Shown here: positions 10,988-22,227 of the stretch, one piece after another
Layout of the letters: each line of letters begins with the position of its first letter
Position numbering within the stretch: position 1 is the stretch's first letter
Origin: Aspidapion aeneum
Taxonomy: Eukaryota > Arthropoda > Insecta > Coleoptera > Brentidae
Assembly: GCA_963576565.1 (NCBI GenBank)
Contig: OY755045.1
Coordinates: forward strand, 2,417,477 to 2,481,476
Length of the DNA stretch: 64,000 nucleotides
Reading direction: 5' to 3'
The notes under the pieces: model-generated
What the model was told of the DNA's origin: nothing
What the model saw: only the letters and a program-made list of their open reading frames with translations
Database searches by the model: none
Program-made: the position numbers and the translations under genes

Positions 10988-12829
10988 TTAAATTTCATCG
11001 TTGTTATTCATGCAAATCCTGCATCGATAAATTAGAGACATGCATGCATCTTTAACCATTTGTTCAGGAATTTCTTCTATGGCTTGAACAACGGCTGCCT
11101 CAAGTTCTTCTATCGTATTATGAGTAGTAGAATAAACTTTATCCTTTAAGTATTAGTAGAGTTTAAAAGCGCGTAAAAGGCTTCTAGAACCGATTTTCGT
11201 GTGCACTTCATTGCTAAAATATAAGACACAATTTAAATCATTTCTTACACCCTAAGAATGCAAAATCGACTGGTCGTCCAAAAATCGTCGTGTGCAGGGG
11301 GTGGTGGGGGTAGTTTTTCCAAAAATTAGAAACAAAATTTTATTGCATTTTTTGAATCTATAAAGTGTGCTTATTTACAAGCAAAAAACCAAGTAAGTAA
11401 CTTAAATATCTGTAACCGCGAGAGTTAAACGAAAAACGAACTTATGTGTGTCTCGACTTGTCTCAAGACATAGAGTCACGTTTCGCCTGGCCCGCCGTGC
11501 ATTTGTAAAATATCTGACCCTTCGTCGCATGTCAGTGTCTGCCGCGTTCGTCGCGTCATGGCATCACTCTTTGCTACTTTAAAAAAAAACTATGCGTCCG
11601 ATTGACACTTTTTAAAAATCATTGTAATTCCTGATCTTTGATACACAAAGTTTACACCAGGTGTTTTTTTGATTAAGCAAAGGGTTCTCGAGTTATAACA
11701 AGTTATAAATTATTATAAATACGCGTTTTCAGGGCGAGCAATTGTTTAATAGGGAACTCCATATAAAAGCATTGGGAACGATATTTTCAACATTGAAAAA
11801 TAAATGTTTCTGATAGCAATATTACTATATGCTTTTGGTGGAGTCATGAGCACACTTTATAGATTCAAAAAATGCAAAAAAATTTTTTCCAAATTTTTGG
11901 AAAAACTACCCCACCACCCCCTGCACACGACGAGTTTTGGACGACCAGTCGATTTTGCATTCTTAGGGTGTAAGAAATGATTTAAATTGTGTCTTACATT
12001 TTAGCAATGAAGTGCACACGGGGTGACACGATAGAAGCGGCTTTTAACTCTACTATATCCCCAAATACAAAAATCAAGAGGCGTAAGGTCCGGCGAACGT
12101 GCGGGCCGGGCAACTGGACCTTGATTTCCGATCCAGTTATTTCCATGTTGCTGATTGAAATAGTGGAGGTGCTCCATCTTGCTGGAACCACATGTTTGCT
12201 ACATCTTGAAGAGGCAAATTTTCTAAAATTTGGTCAATGTAATTTTGTAGAATTTCCAGATATCGAGGTGCCGTCAAATTATGTTAAATAGTATGTGTAA
12301 CCTAATGGTGCACCTCACGATTTAAGAACGGATTTTCGTCGGCTCAGTACACGTAGTTATGTCTGTTAAACACCCCGCAGTTTGTAAACCTCCTTTGATC
12401 AGACCACAGAACCTTCAGCGGAAATTGAGGGTTTTCTTGAGATTTTTGTATGAATCAATAATTACAAAACAAGCATCTTCTTTCTAAGTCACCATCTCGG
12501 AGTGCTTGACTAATATGTGTTGCATATGGATGATACTTAAATTTTTTAAGAATTCTTTGTGCAGTTGATTTGGGTAATTCAACATTATTTTCCAGTTCAC
12601 GAAGGGAGATGCGAGGATTGTCAACAACACTTTGTAAAATCAGAGCTTCCATATTTTCATCAGGTTGTCGATTACGATTTTGTTTTTTAAAGTAACCATA
12701 TTCAATTAAATTATTTTTATGTATTCTGAAGATTGACAAACCTGGTTGTCGTCTTTCTGGATATCTTTGAAAGTACATATCTCGAGCTCTTCCAGCATTC
12801 CTATTACACAAAATATAAAATTCATACAT
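10988..12829 (-). pseudogene. Broken mariner-type transposase
   Basis: From 12829 the frame encodes a helix-turn-helix DNA-binding region (NAGRARDMYFQRYPERRQPG, then ISLRELENNVELPKSTAQRI and RCLFCNY). Shifted frames follow: the first Asp block near 12405 (DQRRFTNCGVFNRHNYVY), NLTAPRYLEILQNYIDQIL (about 12270), NMWFQQDGAPP with the second Asp (12190), WIGNQG, and SPDLTPLDFCIWGY-like residues with the third Asp near 12070. The C-terminus resumes at about 11150 (KVYSTTHNTIEELEAAVVQA, IPEQMVKDACMS) and stops at 10988. This matches IS630/Tc1/mariner transposases, which cut and rejoin element ends. Frameshifts and the palindrome at 11151-12060 inactivate it. Confidence 0.75.
11151..12060. repeat. 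Large inverted repeat inside the mariner gene
   Basis: The left arm (11151-11366) and right arm (11847-12060) are inverted copies, clearest from gtgtgcacttcattgct through catttcttacacc to gactggtcgtcc and aatctataaagtgtgc. The outer part of each arm is transposase coding sequence (the CIWGYSRV region), so part of the gene exists twice in opposite orientations. The inner arms and the loop look like a foldback MITE. The outer arms are more diverged than the inner ones. Confidence 0.8.
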
Positions 12830-12959
12830 ATCTACTTTCTCCCAATTTGGAAACCTTTACATGTTAAATTCGATTGAAAATGTGATTCATAAAAAATCTT
12901 AAGTAATTTAGAAACTTTGAAACTCCAACAAAGAAATCAAATAAATGACAAGGTTTTGA

Positions 12960-13165
12960 CAGATAGTTACGTAGGTATAACGCCCTCCCCCCCCCGCCCC
13001 GAGGGTACTGGCGCCCCATGGGTACCAGGGCTGCCAACGGCAAATTGAGAAGGCGGCAAAGAAAACGAAAGACATGATGACCTTTTTTTTTTTGGTCGCA
13101 AGATTTTTGAGGGGCGCCCTTTTTAGCTGTCGGCCCCCCTGCCCCTTCAGGCACACTACGCCGCT
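12960..13165. mobile_element. hAT-like GC-rich MITE, right end intact
   Basis: A C-run near 12982, a ggcgccccatgggtaccagg block, an A/T run followed by ggtcgcaagatttttgagg, and a right end cactacgccgctg at 13153-13165 match the MITE at 55052-55499 in reverse. The left end and target duplication are not clear. The two long minus-strand frames here are shadows of the repeat. Confidence 0.55.
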
Positions 13166-13509
13166 GGGATAGAGAGATCACGTACTAAAGGGAGGATAAG
13201 AAAATAAGAGCTACACGTCTAGGTTTAAAAAGGCTGCCAAAGACAGACAGAACACAAACAGGTCGTCGCTACTTCTGCAAACAACGCTTTTCAATCTCCA
13301 ATTATTTTCTCCATCTATCTTTTATAAAGGCCTCGGCTCGCCAACACTTTGACTCAAACATTTTATTGATTCCTGACTCGAAATCAGCTGGGAACTTTGC
13401 CCCTTAAAACCCAGACCTAGCGGCCAGACGAAATCTCTCATACACATACAGACAAACATCCACTCGCACGGTTTTATTTATTCAGAAAGGGCAACTAAAA
13501 AATAGAGGG
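13166..13509. other. Unassigned sequence
   Basis: Moderately GC-rich sequence with no frame or repeat that I can recognise. Confidence 0.3.
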
Positions 13510-14011
13510 ATATTATAGTTTTTAAGAAATAAGAAATATCCTGAGTACCTCAAAACGAAAGTGTGTAACCAATGTATCCTTCCTGTACTTACCTATGGAT
13601 CCCAGACCTGGACACTTACAAAATCAAACATGGATAAGGTAACAAAAGCCCAAAGATCAATGGAAAGACAAATGTTACATGTAAAGCTAACAGATAGAAA
13701 AAGGAATTAATGGATAAGAAATAAAACAAAAGTAAGCGATGTCAGAGGAGAAGTAGCAAAATTAAAATGGAAATTTGCCGGTCATAATATCAGACAGAAG
13801 GACGATCGATGGAACAAATGTATTGTAAACTGGAGACCTTGGGAAAATAAAAGAAGAAGGGGAAGACCCCAAATGATATTGGTGGACGATTTGAAGAAAC
13901 ACGCGGGATCTAGATGGATGAACACGGCGACAGATAGAGAAGAGTGGAAGATATTGGGGGAGGCCTATGTCCAAAGATTGAAGCAGGATAAATAGATAGA
14001 TAGATAGTTTC
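13510..14011 (+). mobile_element. RTE-like LINE 3' end with GATA tail
   Basis: The coding frame reads CNQCILPVLTYGSQTWTLTK (about 13564), then after one TAA near 13708 WIRNKTKVSDVRGEVAKLKW, RRRGRPQMILVDDLKKHAGS and TDREEWKILGEAYVQRLKQD, stopping at 13993-13995. This is the C-terminal region of an insect endonuclease/reverse-transcriptase LINE of the RTE-like type. It is followed at once by a GATA tetranucleotide tail, as expected for RTE 3' ends. The internal stop and missing upstream domains mark a dead 5'-truncated copy. Confidence 0.8.
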
Positions 14012-14299
14012 TAGACTTGAAAAGGACACAGCTCTTTTTGCTGAGCCTATGGACTTTCCATTAATATCTAAGGCACAGCGCCTACCTGTTGTTAGGTAGG
14101 TGCTATGGCACAGCCTATAGATAGGCTATGTCTAAGGTGTCTTATCCATCTAAATTTGAAACTTAATGTAATGTTTTCATTTTAAAATTATTAAAAAATC
14201 CTCAATTTTATAAAATGTTCACCCATTTGTCCATGTCCAAAAATAAAATTTGTTATCAAGAACATTGAGATAAATAAAGACAAGTTTAAAATAATTTAG
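14012..14299. other. Unassigned sequence with short direct repeats
   Basis: Several copies of aaggcacagc/atggcacagc and ctgttgttaggtaggtgc-like short repeats lie at 14070-14140. No gene. Confidence 0.3.
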
Positions 14300-14414
14300 A
14301 AACCAAGAAATGACCTGCAGCATGTGGAAACAGCTCTGGATATCGTTAAACGAAAAAGTCCTAACTACATTTTTATTTATATAGGCCTCCCTCAATATGT
14401 TCCATTCTTCTCTG
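14300..14414 (-). pseudogene. Short RTE-like LINE fragment at the array edge
   Basis: On the minus strand, from about 14440 to 14385, the translation reads QIFFGTDREEWNILREAYIN, matching the C-terminal TDREEWKILGEAYVQ motif of the LINE at 13510-14011. The upstream part of this fragment is shared with every unit of the adjacent 354-bp array, so the array junction lies within it. Confidence 0.5.
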
Positions 14415-17250
14415 TCTGTTCCAAAAAAAATTTGTGCAACATCTGCAGCATCTGTTGATTTTTTTTGCAAGAGCCTCTTAATTTTTATTTCTACGGGTCT
14501 AAGGCATGTTGCAGGTATATCACATGGAAAAAAGCAATACTGACCATAGAGCAGCCTGTTTAGAAAAATAAAAACTAGTTTAACAGGTGATTGGATAGGA
14601 ATAGAAACATGTTTACCCTGATCGCAGCAAATCTCGGCGACCTGTGAACTAAAAGTTTAAAGAAGAGGGGTAACACCGGATGTGAAATTTTACACCAGAT
14701 TTGGCGGAAGAACAAACGACTTCGCTTTAAGGCATCGACATTAAGGTCATTAACGATATATACCTACTGTCTGTTCCAAAAAAAAATTGTGCAACATCTC
14801 CAGCATCTGTTAATTTTTTTTGCAAGAGCCTCTTAATTTTTATTTCTTCGGGACTAAGGCATGTTGCAGGTATACCACATGGAAAAAAGCTATACTGACC
14901 GTAGAGCAGCCTGCTTAGAAAAATAAAAACTAGTTTAACAGGTGATTGGATAGGAATGGAAACATATTTACCCTGATCGCAGCAAATCTCGGGACCTGTG
15001 AACTAAAAGTTTAAAGAAGAGGGGTAACACCGGATGTGAAATTTTACACCAGATTTGGCGGAAGAACAAACGACTTCGCTTTAAGGCATCCACATTAAGG
15101 TTATTAACGATATATACCTACTGTCTGTTCCAAAAAAAAATTGTGCAACATCTCCAGCATCTGTTGATTTTTTTTGCAAGAGCCTCTTAATTTTTATTTC
15201 TTTGGGACTAAGGCATGTTGCAGGTATACCACATGGAAAATAGCTATACTGACCATAGGGCAGCCTGTTTAGAAAAATAAAAACTAGTTTAACAGGTGAC
15301 TGGATAGGAATAGAAACATGTTTACCCTGATCGCAGCAAATCTCGGCGACCTGTGAACTAAAAGTTTAAAGAAGAGGGGTAACACCGGATGTGAAATTTT
15401 ACACCAGATTTGGCGGAAGAACAAACGACTTCGCTTTAAGGCATCGACATTAAGGTCATTAACGATATATACCTACTGTCTGTTCCAAAAAAAAATTGTG
15501 CAACATCTCCAGCATCTGTTAATTTTTTTTGCAAGAGCCTCTTAATTTTTATTTCTTCGGGACTAAGGCATGTTGCAGGTATACCACATGGAAAAAAGCT
15601 ATACTGACCGTAGAGCAGCCTGCTTAGAAAAATAAAAACTAGTTTAACAGGTGATTGGATAGGAATGGAAACATATTTACCCTGATCGCAGCAAATCTCG
15701 GGACCTGTGAACTAAAAGTTTAAAGAAGAGGGGTAACACCGGATGTGAAATTTTACACCAGATTTGGCGGAAGAACAAACGACTTCGCTTTAAGGCATCC
15801 ACATTAAGGTTATTAACGATATATACCTACTGTCTGTTCCAAAAAAAAATTGTGCAACATCTCCAGCATCTGTTAATTTTTTTTGCAAAAGCCTCTTAAT
15901 TTTTATTTCTTCGGGACTAAGGCATGTTGCAGGTATACCACATGGAAAATAGCTATACTGACCATAGGGCAGCCTGCTTAGAAAAATAAAAACTAGTTTA
16001 ACAGGTGACTGGATAGGAATAGAAACATGTTTGCCCTGATCGCAGCAAATCTCGGCGACCTGTGAACTAAAAGTTTAAAGAAGAGGGGTAACACCGGATG
16101 TGAAATTTTACACCAGAATTGGCGGAAGAACAAACGACTTCGCTTTAAGGCATCGACATTAAGGTCATTAACGATATATACCTACTGTCTGTTCCAAAAA
16201 AAAATTGTGCAACATCTGCAGCATCTGTTGATTTTTTTTGCAAGAGCCTCTTAATTTTTATTTCTACGGGTCTAAGGCATGTTGCAGGTATACCACATGG
16301 AAAAAAGCTATACTGACCATAGAGCAGCCTGCTTAGAAAAATAAAAACTAGTTTAACAGGTGATTGGATAGGAATAGAAACATGTTTACCCTGATCGCAG
16401 CAAATCTCGGCGACCTGTGAACTAAAAGTTTAAAGAAGAGGGGTAACACCGGATGTGAAATTTTACACCAGATTTGGCGGAAGAACAAACGACTTCGCTT
16501 TAAGGCATCGACATTAAGGTCATTAACGATATATACCTACTGTCTGTTCCAAAAAAAAATTGTGCAACATCTCCAGCATCTGTTAATTTTTTTTGCAAGA
16601 GCCTCTTAATTTTTATTTCTTTGGGACTAAGGCATGTTGCAGGTATACCACATGGAAAAAAGCTATACTGACCATAGGGTAGCCTGCTTAGAAAAATAAA
16701 AACTAGTTTAGCAGGTGATTAGATAGGAATGGAAACATGTTTGGATGGAAACAGCAAATCTCGGCGACCTGTGAACTAAAAGTTTAAAGAAGAGGGGTAA
16801 CACCGGATGTGAAATTTTACACCAGATTTGGCGGAAGAACAAACGACTTCGCTTTAAGGCATCGACATTAAGGTCATTAACGATATATACCTACTGTCTG
16901 TTCCAAAAAAAAAATTGTGCAACATCTCCAGCATCTGTTAATTTTTTTTGCAAAAGCCTCTTAATTTTTATTTCTTCGGGACTAAGGCATGTTGCAGGTA
17001 CACCACATGGAAAAAAGCTATACTGACCATAGGGTAGCCTGCTTAGAAAATTAAAAACTAGTTTAACAGGTGACTGGATAGGAATAGAAACATGTTTGCC
17101 CTGATCGCAGCAAATCTTGGTGACCTGTGACCTAAAAGTTTAAAGAAGAGGGGTAACACCGGATGTGAAATTTTACACCAGAATTGGCGGAAGAACAAAC
17201 GACTTCGCTTTAACGCATCGACATTAAGGTCATTAACTATATATACCCAC
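14415..17250. repeat. Tandem array, about 8 units of 354 bp
   Basis: The marker tctgttcc recurs at 14415, 14770, 15123, 15479, 15833, 16188, 16543 and 16897, giving spacings of 353-356. Each unit includes gcatgttgcaggtat, actagttta-caggtga, aagaggggtaacaccggatg and ggcggaagaacaaacgactt. Units 2 and 4 share variants (ccgtagagc, acatatttaccc, ctcgggacc, gcatccacattaaggttatt) that units 3 and 5 lack, so the first part behaves as a dimeric higher-order repeat. Not coding. Confidence 0.95.
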
Positions 17251-18392
17251 CAAAGTACAAGCTACAAAATGTGATTTTTCTAACTTTTTAGAAGTACCAC
17301 GTTCTCTATAATATGTAGGTAATTTCACAAATATTTTGTAAAAATCAAATTACAAAATACACATAAATTTACATATTTCACATAAAACTTAAGACATTAC
17401 AAAAAATAAATATTTTTTCACAAGTTTCGCTCAAAAATATGTACTAATGCAAGTTCGTTTTAATTTTTGGTATATTTAGTTTATTAGACAGTGGTTTATA
17501 GTTTGTGAATATAAATTAAATTATTGTAATTTTATCTACATTTTAAAGAACTAAAATTAAAAATGTATTCTGATAATCCTATGTAATTTTATAAAAAATC
17601 TGTAATAAATAAATATAGTGTGGCCGTAATTTTTTTGCAATTTTGCAAAGTAATTCACATATCTCTTTTTTCTGTGTTTCTGTGTGCAACTTTAATTAAG
17701 AGCTCTCGAATTCATACGTTGCCTTTAATCTACCTTTACGCGAGACGCCGAAACCTACCCTTTCTTTTAGTCATGTGACTTTTAATTTAACTCTCTCGCA
17801 TATGATCACATGCTTGAAGTAAATCGATCACTACGCCAACAACATTTGTTTTTTGGACAGTTATTTGGTCGTTCCATCTAACCAAAACCAGTAAAACAGT
17901 CCTCGTAATGCATTGCGTGCGCTTTGGGATTTTTCGGACGGTTTTATGACTGTCGAATGGCCTAATGCATAGGCGCACCCAGGGGCCTTGGACCCCCCCC
18001 AAAACATATTCCTGCCTAATGGAACACTGCATAAGATGCACTTAGGACCTTATTGTAACAGCCTGCAAATTTAAATGAAAACGATTTCAAAGACAGATGA
18101 TCCAGGAAGTAAGGTTGCATGCACAGTTACCAGTCGCAAAGTTATGTTACTCATGTTCCAGACCGTGTTTTGCGTGGAGACTATATTAAATTAAACAGTT
18201 TTTGAAAGAAAAATATGTATAATGTTTATAAATATCAGCACTTATTTAGACCTAAAATCCAGGTCCCCATTCTTTTTTATTTTGATTGGATCTCTGATAT
18301 GGACACGCACCCTTAGACAGAGGGAAAGAGAGAGAGAGAGAGACGTTAAAGCACATGGTGGATAGAATAGACCGGTGTTCGGATCTTATATA
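17251..18392. other. AT-rich sequence with one miniature hAT-like insertion
   Basis: No gene recognised. At 17968-18013 lies a 46-base piece with a cataggcgcacccagg start and an acatattcc end, flanked by gcctaatg at 17960-17967 and 18014-18021. The remainder is AT-rich with a GA-rich run near 18325-18340. Confidence 0.5.
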
Positions 18393-19557
18393 CAGGGTGT
18401 CATTAAAAGTTTGTAACAAACTTTGACAGGTGATAGTACACATAAAAATAAGAAAAAAAGTTCATATGAACATAGGTCCTAAAATGCATAGTGGGGGAGC
18501 TACGGGCACCAAAAGGGTTAATATCGAAAATGGTTTTTTTTATACAGCAACTTTAAAAAGCTATGGAATTTTACAAAAAATTGCAAATGTTAATTAATTT
18601 TGACCCTTCACATTGTGATAAGGTAAAAAAATAATTACTTAACTCAAAAGGGTACTTTTGGTAGGGGTGAGGGATTGTTTTAACAAGAATTTTTTTTTGT
18701 ATTGCATTTTTTTACATTTTGAGTCCATTTTTGAAAACTACTCCCTTTTCTAAGTAAAAAAGGTACTCTTGTCTAAAGTCGCCCAGAGCAACGGTTTACG
18801 AGATAATTGAGCGTAAAGATTTTTAGTACCTTAGAATTTTTTTTTGTATTGCATTTTTTTACATTTTAAGTCCATTTTTAAAAACTACTCCCTTTTTTAA
18901 GTAAAAAAGGTACTCCTGTCTAAAGTCGTTCAGAGCAACGGTTTACGAAATAATTGAGCGTAAATTTTTTTAGTACCTCCCATAAGCAGAATAACTTTTA
19001 CGTTCAATTATCTCGTAAACCGTTGCTCTGGGCGACTTAAGACAAGAGTACCTTTTTTACTTAAAAAAGAGAGTAGTTTTTAAAAATGGACTCAAAATGT
19101 AAAAAATGCAATACAAAAAAAAATTCTAAGGTACTAAAAATTTTTACGCTCAATTATCTCGTAAACCGTTGCGCTAGGCGACTTTAGACAAGAGCACCTT
19201 TTTTACATAAAAAAGGGAGTAGTTCTTAAAAATGGACTCAAAATGTAAAAAAATGCAATACAAAAAAAATTCTTGTTAAAACAACTACCAAAAGTACCCT
19301 TTTGAGTTAAGTAATTATTTTTTTACCTTACCAGAATGTGAAGGGTCAAAATTAATTAACATTTGCAATTTTTTGTAAAATTCCATAGCTTTTTAAAGTT
19401 GCTGTATAAAAAAAAACCATTTTCGATATTAACCCTTTTGGTGCCCGTAGCTCCCCTACTATGTATTTTAGGACCTATGTTCATATGAACTTTTTTTCTT
19501 ATTTTTATGTGTACTATCACCTGCCAAAGTTTGTTACAAACTTTTAATGACACCCTG
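18393..19557. mobile_element. Foldback element, 1165 bp (family B)
   Basis: The ends cagggtgtcattaaaag and cttttaatgacaccctg are perfect inverted repeats flanked by TA, and the inversion continues through nearly the whole element (tcatatgaacatagg, agctacgggcacc, ggttaatatcgaaaatgg on the left, all mirrored on the right). The inner part contains repeated blocks of cagagcaacggtttacgaga with aaaaaaggtactc in both orientations. TA targeting suggests Tc1/mariner-type mobilisation. No coding capacity. Confidence 0.85.
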
Positions 19558-19569
19558 TATATATGTCGA

Positions 19570-20060
19570 ATTTTTCACGTCACTGGTGGTCCAGCTGATT
19601 TGTGTAAACAAAAGTTAGATCTGATATGAACAACGGAACAACTAATATTTTTTAAATTTTTTGAAAACTAAGGCAATTTTCCTACTGTTTTCTAGTACAT
19701 CCTTATAAAATGTAATTTTCTAGACGTATTGTCGATATTTTTTTTAGCATGCTTCATTTTTTATTGCACAAAACTTAAACTACAAGTCAAACTGAATGTG
19801 ATCGTTTAGTATCAAAGGTAAACCGAGGACTTGGGAAGTAAACAAAGGTGTAGGTCAGCGTATTACTTTAGAAGATAAAACGAACACATTATTTTCTTCG
19901 AATTTTAATTTTTGTGTAAAGAAAAATGAAGCGGGCAAAAAAAATTTAGACTGGTATGTCTCAAAAATATTATTTTATATGAATATATTAAAAAACAGTA
20001 GGATAATTGCCTAAGTTTTTAAAAAATTCAAAAAATCGGGACAGTGATGTAAAAGCTGCA
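19570..20060. repeat. Palindromic repeat (family C), uninterrupted copy
   Basis: The left arm (ttgaaaactaaggcaatttt, cctactgtttt) is mirrored near 19990-20030 (aaaacagtagg, aattgcctaagttttt), so the unit is a foldback repeat of about 480 bp. Its centre (gtatcaaa at 19809-19816) is the unoccupied version of the site taken by the hAT element at 35210-36401 in another copy. No coding capacity. Confidence 0.7.
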
Positions 20061-20942
20061 TGGAAAAGTAAGCATAGTCTGAACGGAGTATAGCAATGAC
20101 ATTTGAATAAGACTATAAGTCAAAATGTAGGCGAGCAGTCGCCCCAGAGATTTCTCAACAAAGAAAAATAGTAGTTAAGGAAATACATAGTTAGTGATTT
20201 GTAGCTCGCTTGCAGCGTAAAGGAAGAACAAGCTAAAATGTGGGCTTGTTTATCTGATTTTACGCTGTTTAGTTCCGTTTTGAAAATTAAGGGCACTGAC
20301 TTGCAAATTGACCAAGCCAGCAAGCACGCATGCAAATTCTCGTGCTATATGTTTCGAAACAGTCTGGTTCAATAAATACGTCATCAACTGGTGACGTATC
20401 ATATAGCTATATTTTCGAATTTATAGGCGTTATACGACGAAAGACCGTTGACAGAGGTGTAAATTATTGTAAATTTATTGTCAATATTTTAGTGAAAACT
20501 AAATAAAATTAAAAAATAATGTCTCAATTTAATCTTGATTTTTCAGCTAAACGTCAAAAAATGACATAAAATGTGTCATTTTAGCAATAGTTTAGAAACG
20601 AGGTAAAAGCTCGCTAAAGCTAAAGAAATATTAAAAGTTTTTTATACATTTAACCATGAGACACATTTGTTTTAGACACCTTATTAAAAATCGCGTGTTT
20701 GGAAATCCTATATTTAAATAGGCATAACTAATTCTTAAAATTTATTACAAAAACAAAAACCACCTGTCAAGTTTTTTTCAAAAAAATACATTTACTATAT
20801 GAAGGGGTTTCCGCCGAAGAAGGGGCTAACTTACCGCTATACGTTATTAGGGAAGTGCGGGGAGCGCCTTTTTTTCCGCACGCAATCAAACGCGAATTTT
20901 TTTTTTATATATAAGTTTTTATAATAAAAACTATACTACTAC
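20061..20942. other. AT-rich sequence without recognised gene
   Basis: The minus-strand frame 20120-20335 shows no motif. A gacgtatcatatagc/ctatattttcg stretch near 20390 and T-runs are the only features. The last bases (ctactac, 20936-20942) are the left flank of the following MITE and probably part of the LINE-A trinucleotide tail. Confidence 0.4.
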
Positions 20943-21236
20943 CATGGGCGCACCCAGGGGGAGGGGGCCAGGCCCCCTCAAGCATTAGATTATTTTTCAT
21001 ATTTTCTACATATTTCAAGCAGCGGCGTAGTTCGTCGCGTCCCCGCTAAAGACATGTGGACCTTTTTTTTTTTTTTTGGTCGCAAGATTTGTGAGGGGCG
21101 CCCGTTTTAGCTGTCGGGCCCCCCACACATGATGACCTTTTTTTTTTATTTTTGGTTTTTGGTCGCACGATTTTTGAGAGGCGCCCTTTTTAGCTGTCGG
21201 GCCCCCCCCCAAGACACATTCCTGGGTGCGCCACTG
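20943..21236. mobile_element. hAT-like MITE inside the LINE-A tail
   Basis: It starts catgggcgcacccagg and ends cctgggtgcgccactg, near-perfect inverted ends. The flanks share ctactac (20936-20942 and 21237-21243), which lies in the CTA tail of the adjacent LINE, so the exact duplication length is ambiguous. Inside, the block ggtcgcaagatttgtgag with gcgcccgttttagctgtcgg occurs twice (21079 and 21163), suggesting one element within another. Confidence 0.7.
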
Positions 21237-22227
21237 CTACTACTACTATTATGTCGGTTTATAACGTCTTTCTATTGTCTAACACCTATTCTCCACCTCC
21301 TTCGATTCTGACAATCAGGTTTTATGACTCATTGATCTTTGGTTTGACTGTTCATTCCAGTTTAGGATACCTTCTTTTTCTGCACCCTATTGGTTGCCAT
21401 TCTAGGACCTGCTATGATAATCTTTCGTCGTTCATCCGTTGTACCATATCAGTTATCTTTTAGTGATTTCATTCATTATGCTTCCCTCAATTCCCATTTC
21501 TTATTGCATCCATTTTAACACATTCCATTTTTGTTTTGTATTTTGCTGTTACGCGACAAGTTTCTATTCCATACAACAGCGTGATTTTCCCCATTGTTTC
21601 ATAAATGTTAAATTTTACATTATTTTTTATCTCTCTGCTCCATAAAATACTGACATCCAATAACCTATTTTGCTTTTACTATTCTTTTTCCCAATTCTTT
21701 ACAGTTTCTTCCTGTTTTATCAATATGAAACCCAAGTATACATATTCATGCATTGTTGGTCCCTTATCTAGTTCACTTACTTGGTTCGTATTCAATACAT
21801 AAGTACTGTGTCTTGTCCACGTTCACTGTTAACCCCCAATTTTGGTATTCTTCCATTAACTTTCTCATCATATACTCCATGTCTTCTTTATCATTAGCCA
21901 CAGCTACTTGGTTATCAGCAAACTGTAGTATGTATATGGTTATCGGTCGTCAAGTTGTATTCCCATACCGTGTACTTTACGTTTCCAGGTTTTTAGAGCT
22001 ACTACGATATATATTTTAAAGAGTTGGAGTGATGCAAGATCCCTGTCTTAAACATTTCGTTACCAGGAATTCTTTTGAAAATCGATTTCCCAGTTTAATT
22101 ATAGATTTTGACACTTTGTATAGTCCGTCTATCGCTTTTATGTATGTATGATTGATACAGTTTGATGATCACTCCTTTTCTCAAGACATTATTACTACAA
22201 AATCTGCCTGCCCGAATACCACTTTGC
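21237..22227 (-). mobile_element. LINE-A copy 2, reverse transcriptase fragment
   Basis: On the minus strand the sequence parallels LINE-A copy 1 from the trinucleotide tail (21237-21252) through the C-terminal region, the FADD block near 21930 (LQFADNQVAVANDKEDMEYM-like after repairing no bases) and the KIG motif near 22100, up to the RAGR region at about 22205, where the 162-bp array begins. Small deletions and frameshifts break the coding frame. The plus-strand frames over this region are shadows. Confidence 0.8.

Noticed and set aside
10643..11035. 130-codon plus-strand ORF
   Set aside because: It crosses a mini-element, a duplicated AT-rich block and the antisense end of the mariner gene.
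12864..13181. Minus-strand ORFs of 105 and 82 codons
   Set aside because: They overlap the G/C-rich ends and A-run of a hAT-like MITE, and similar peptides arise at 21.0, 44.5 and 55.1 kb from the same repeat.
18325..18345. GA-rich run as a regulatory GAGA site
   Set aside because: It is a short simple repeat with no nearby gene or promoter context.
21251..22019. Series of Phe/Ser/Tyr-rich plus-strand ORFs
   Set aside because: They are antisense shadows of the LINE-A reverse transcriptase.
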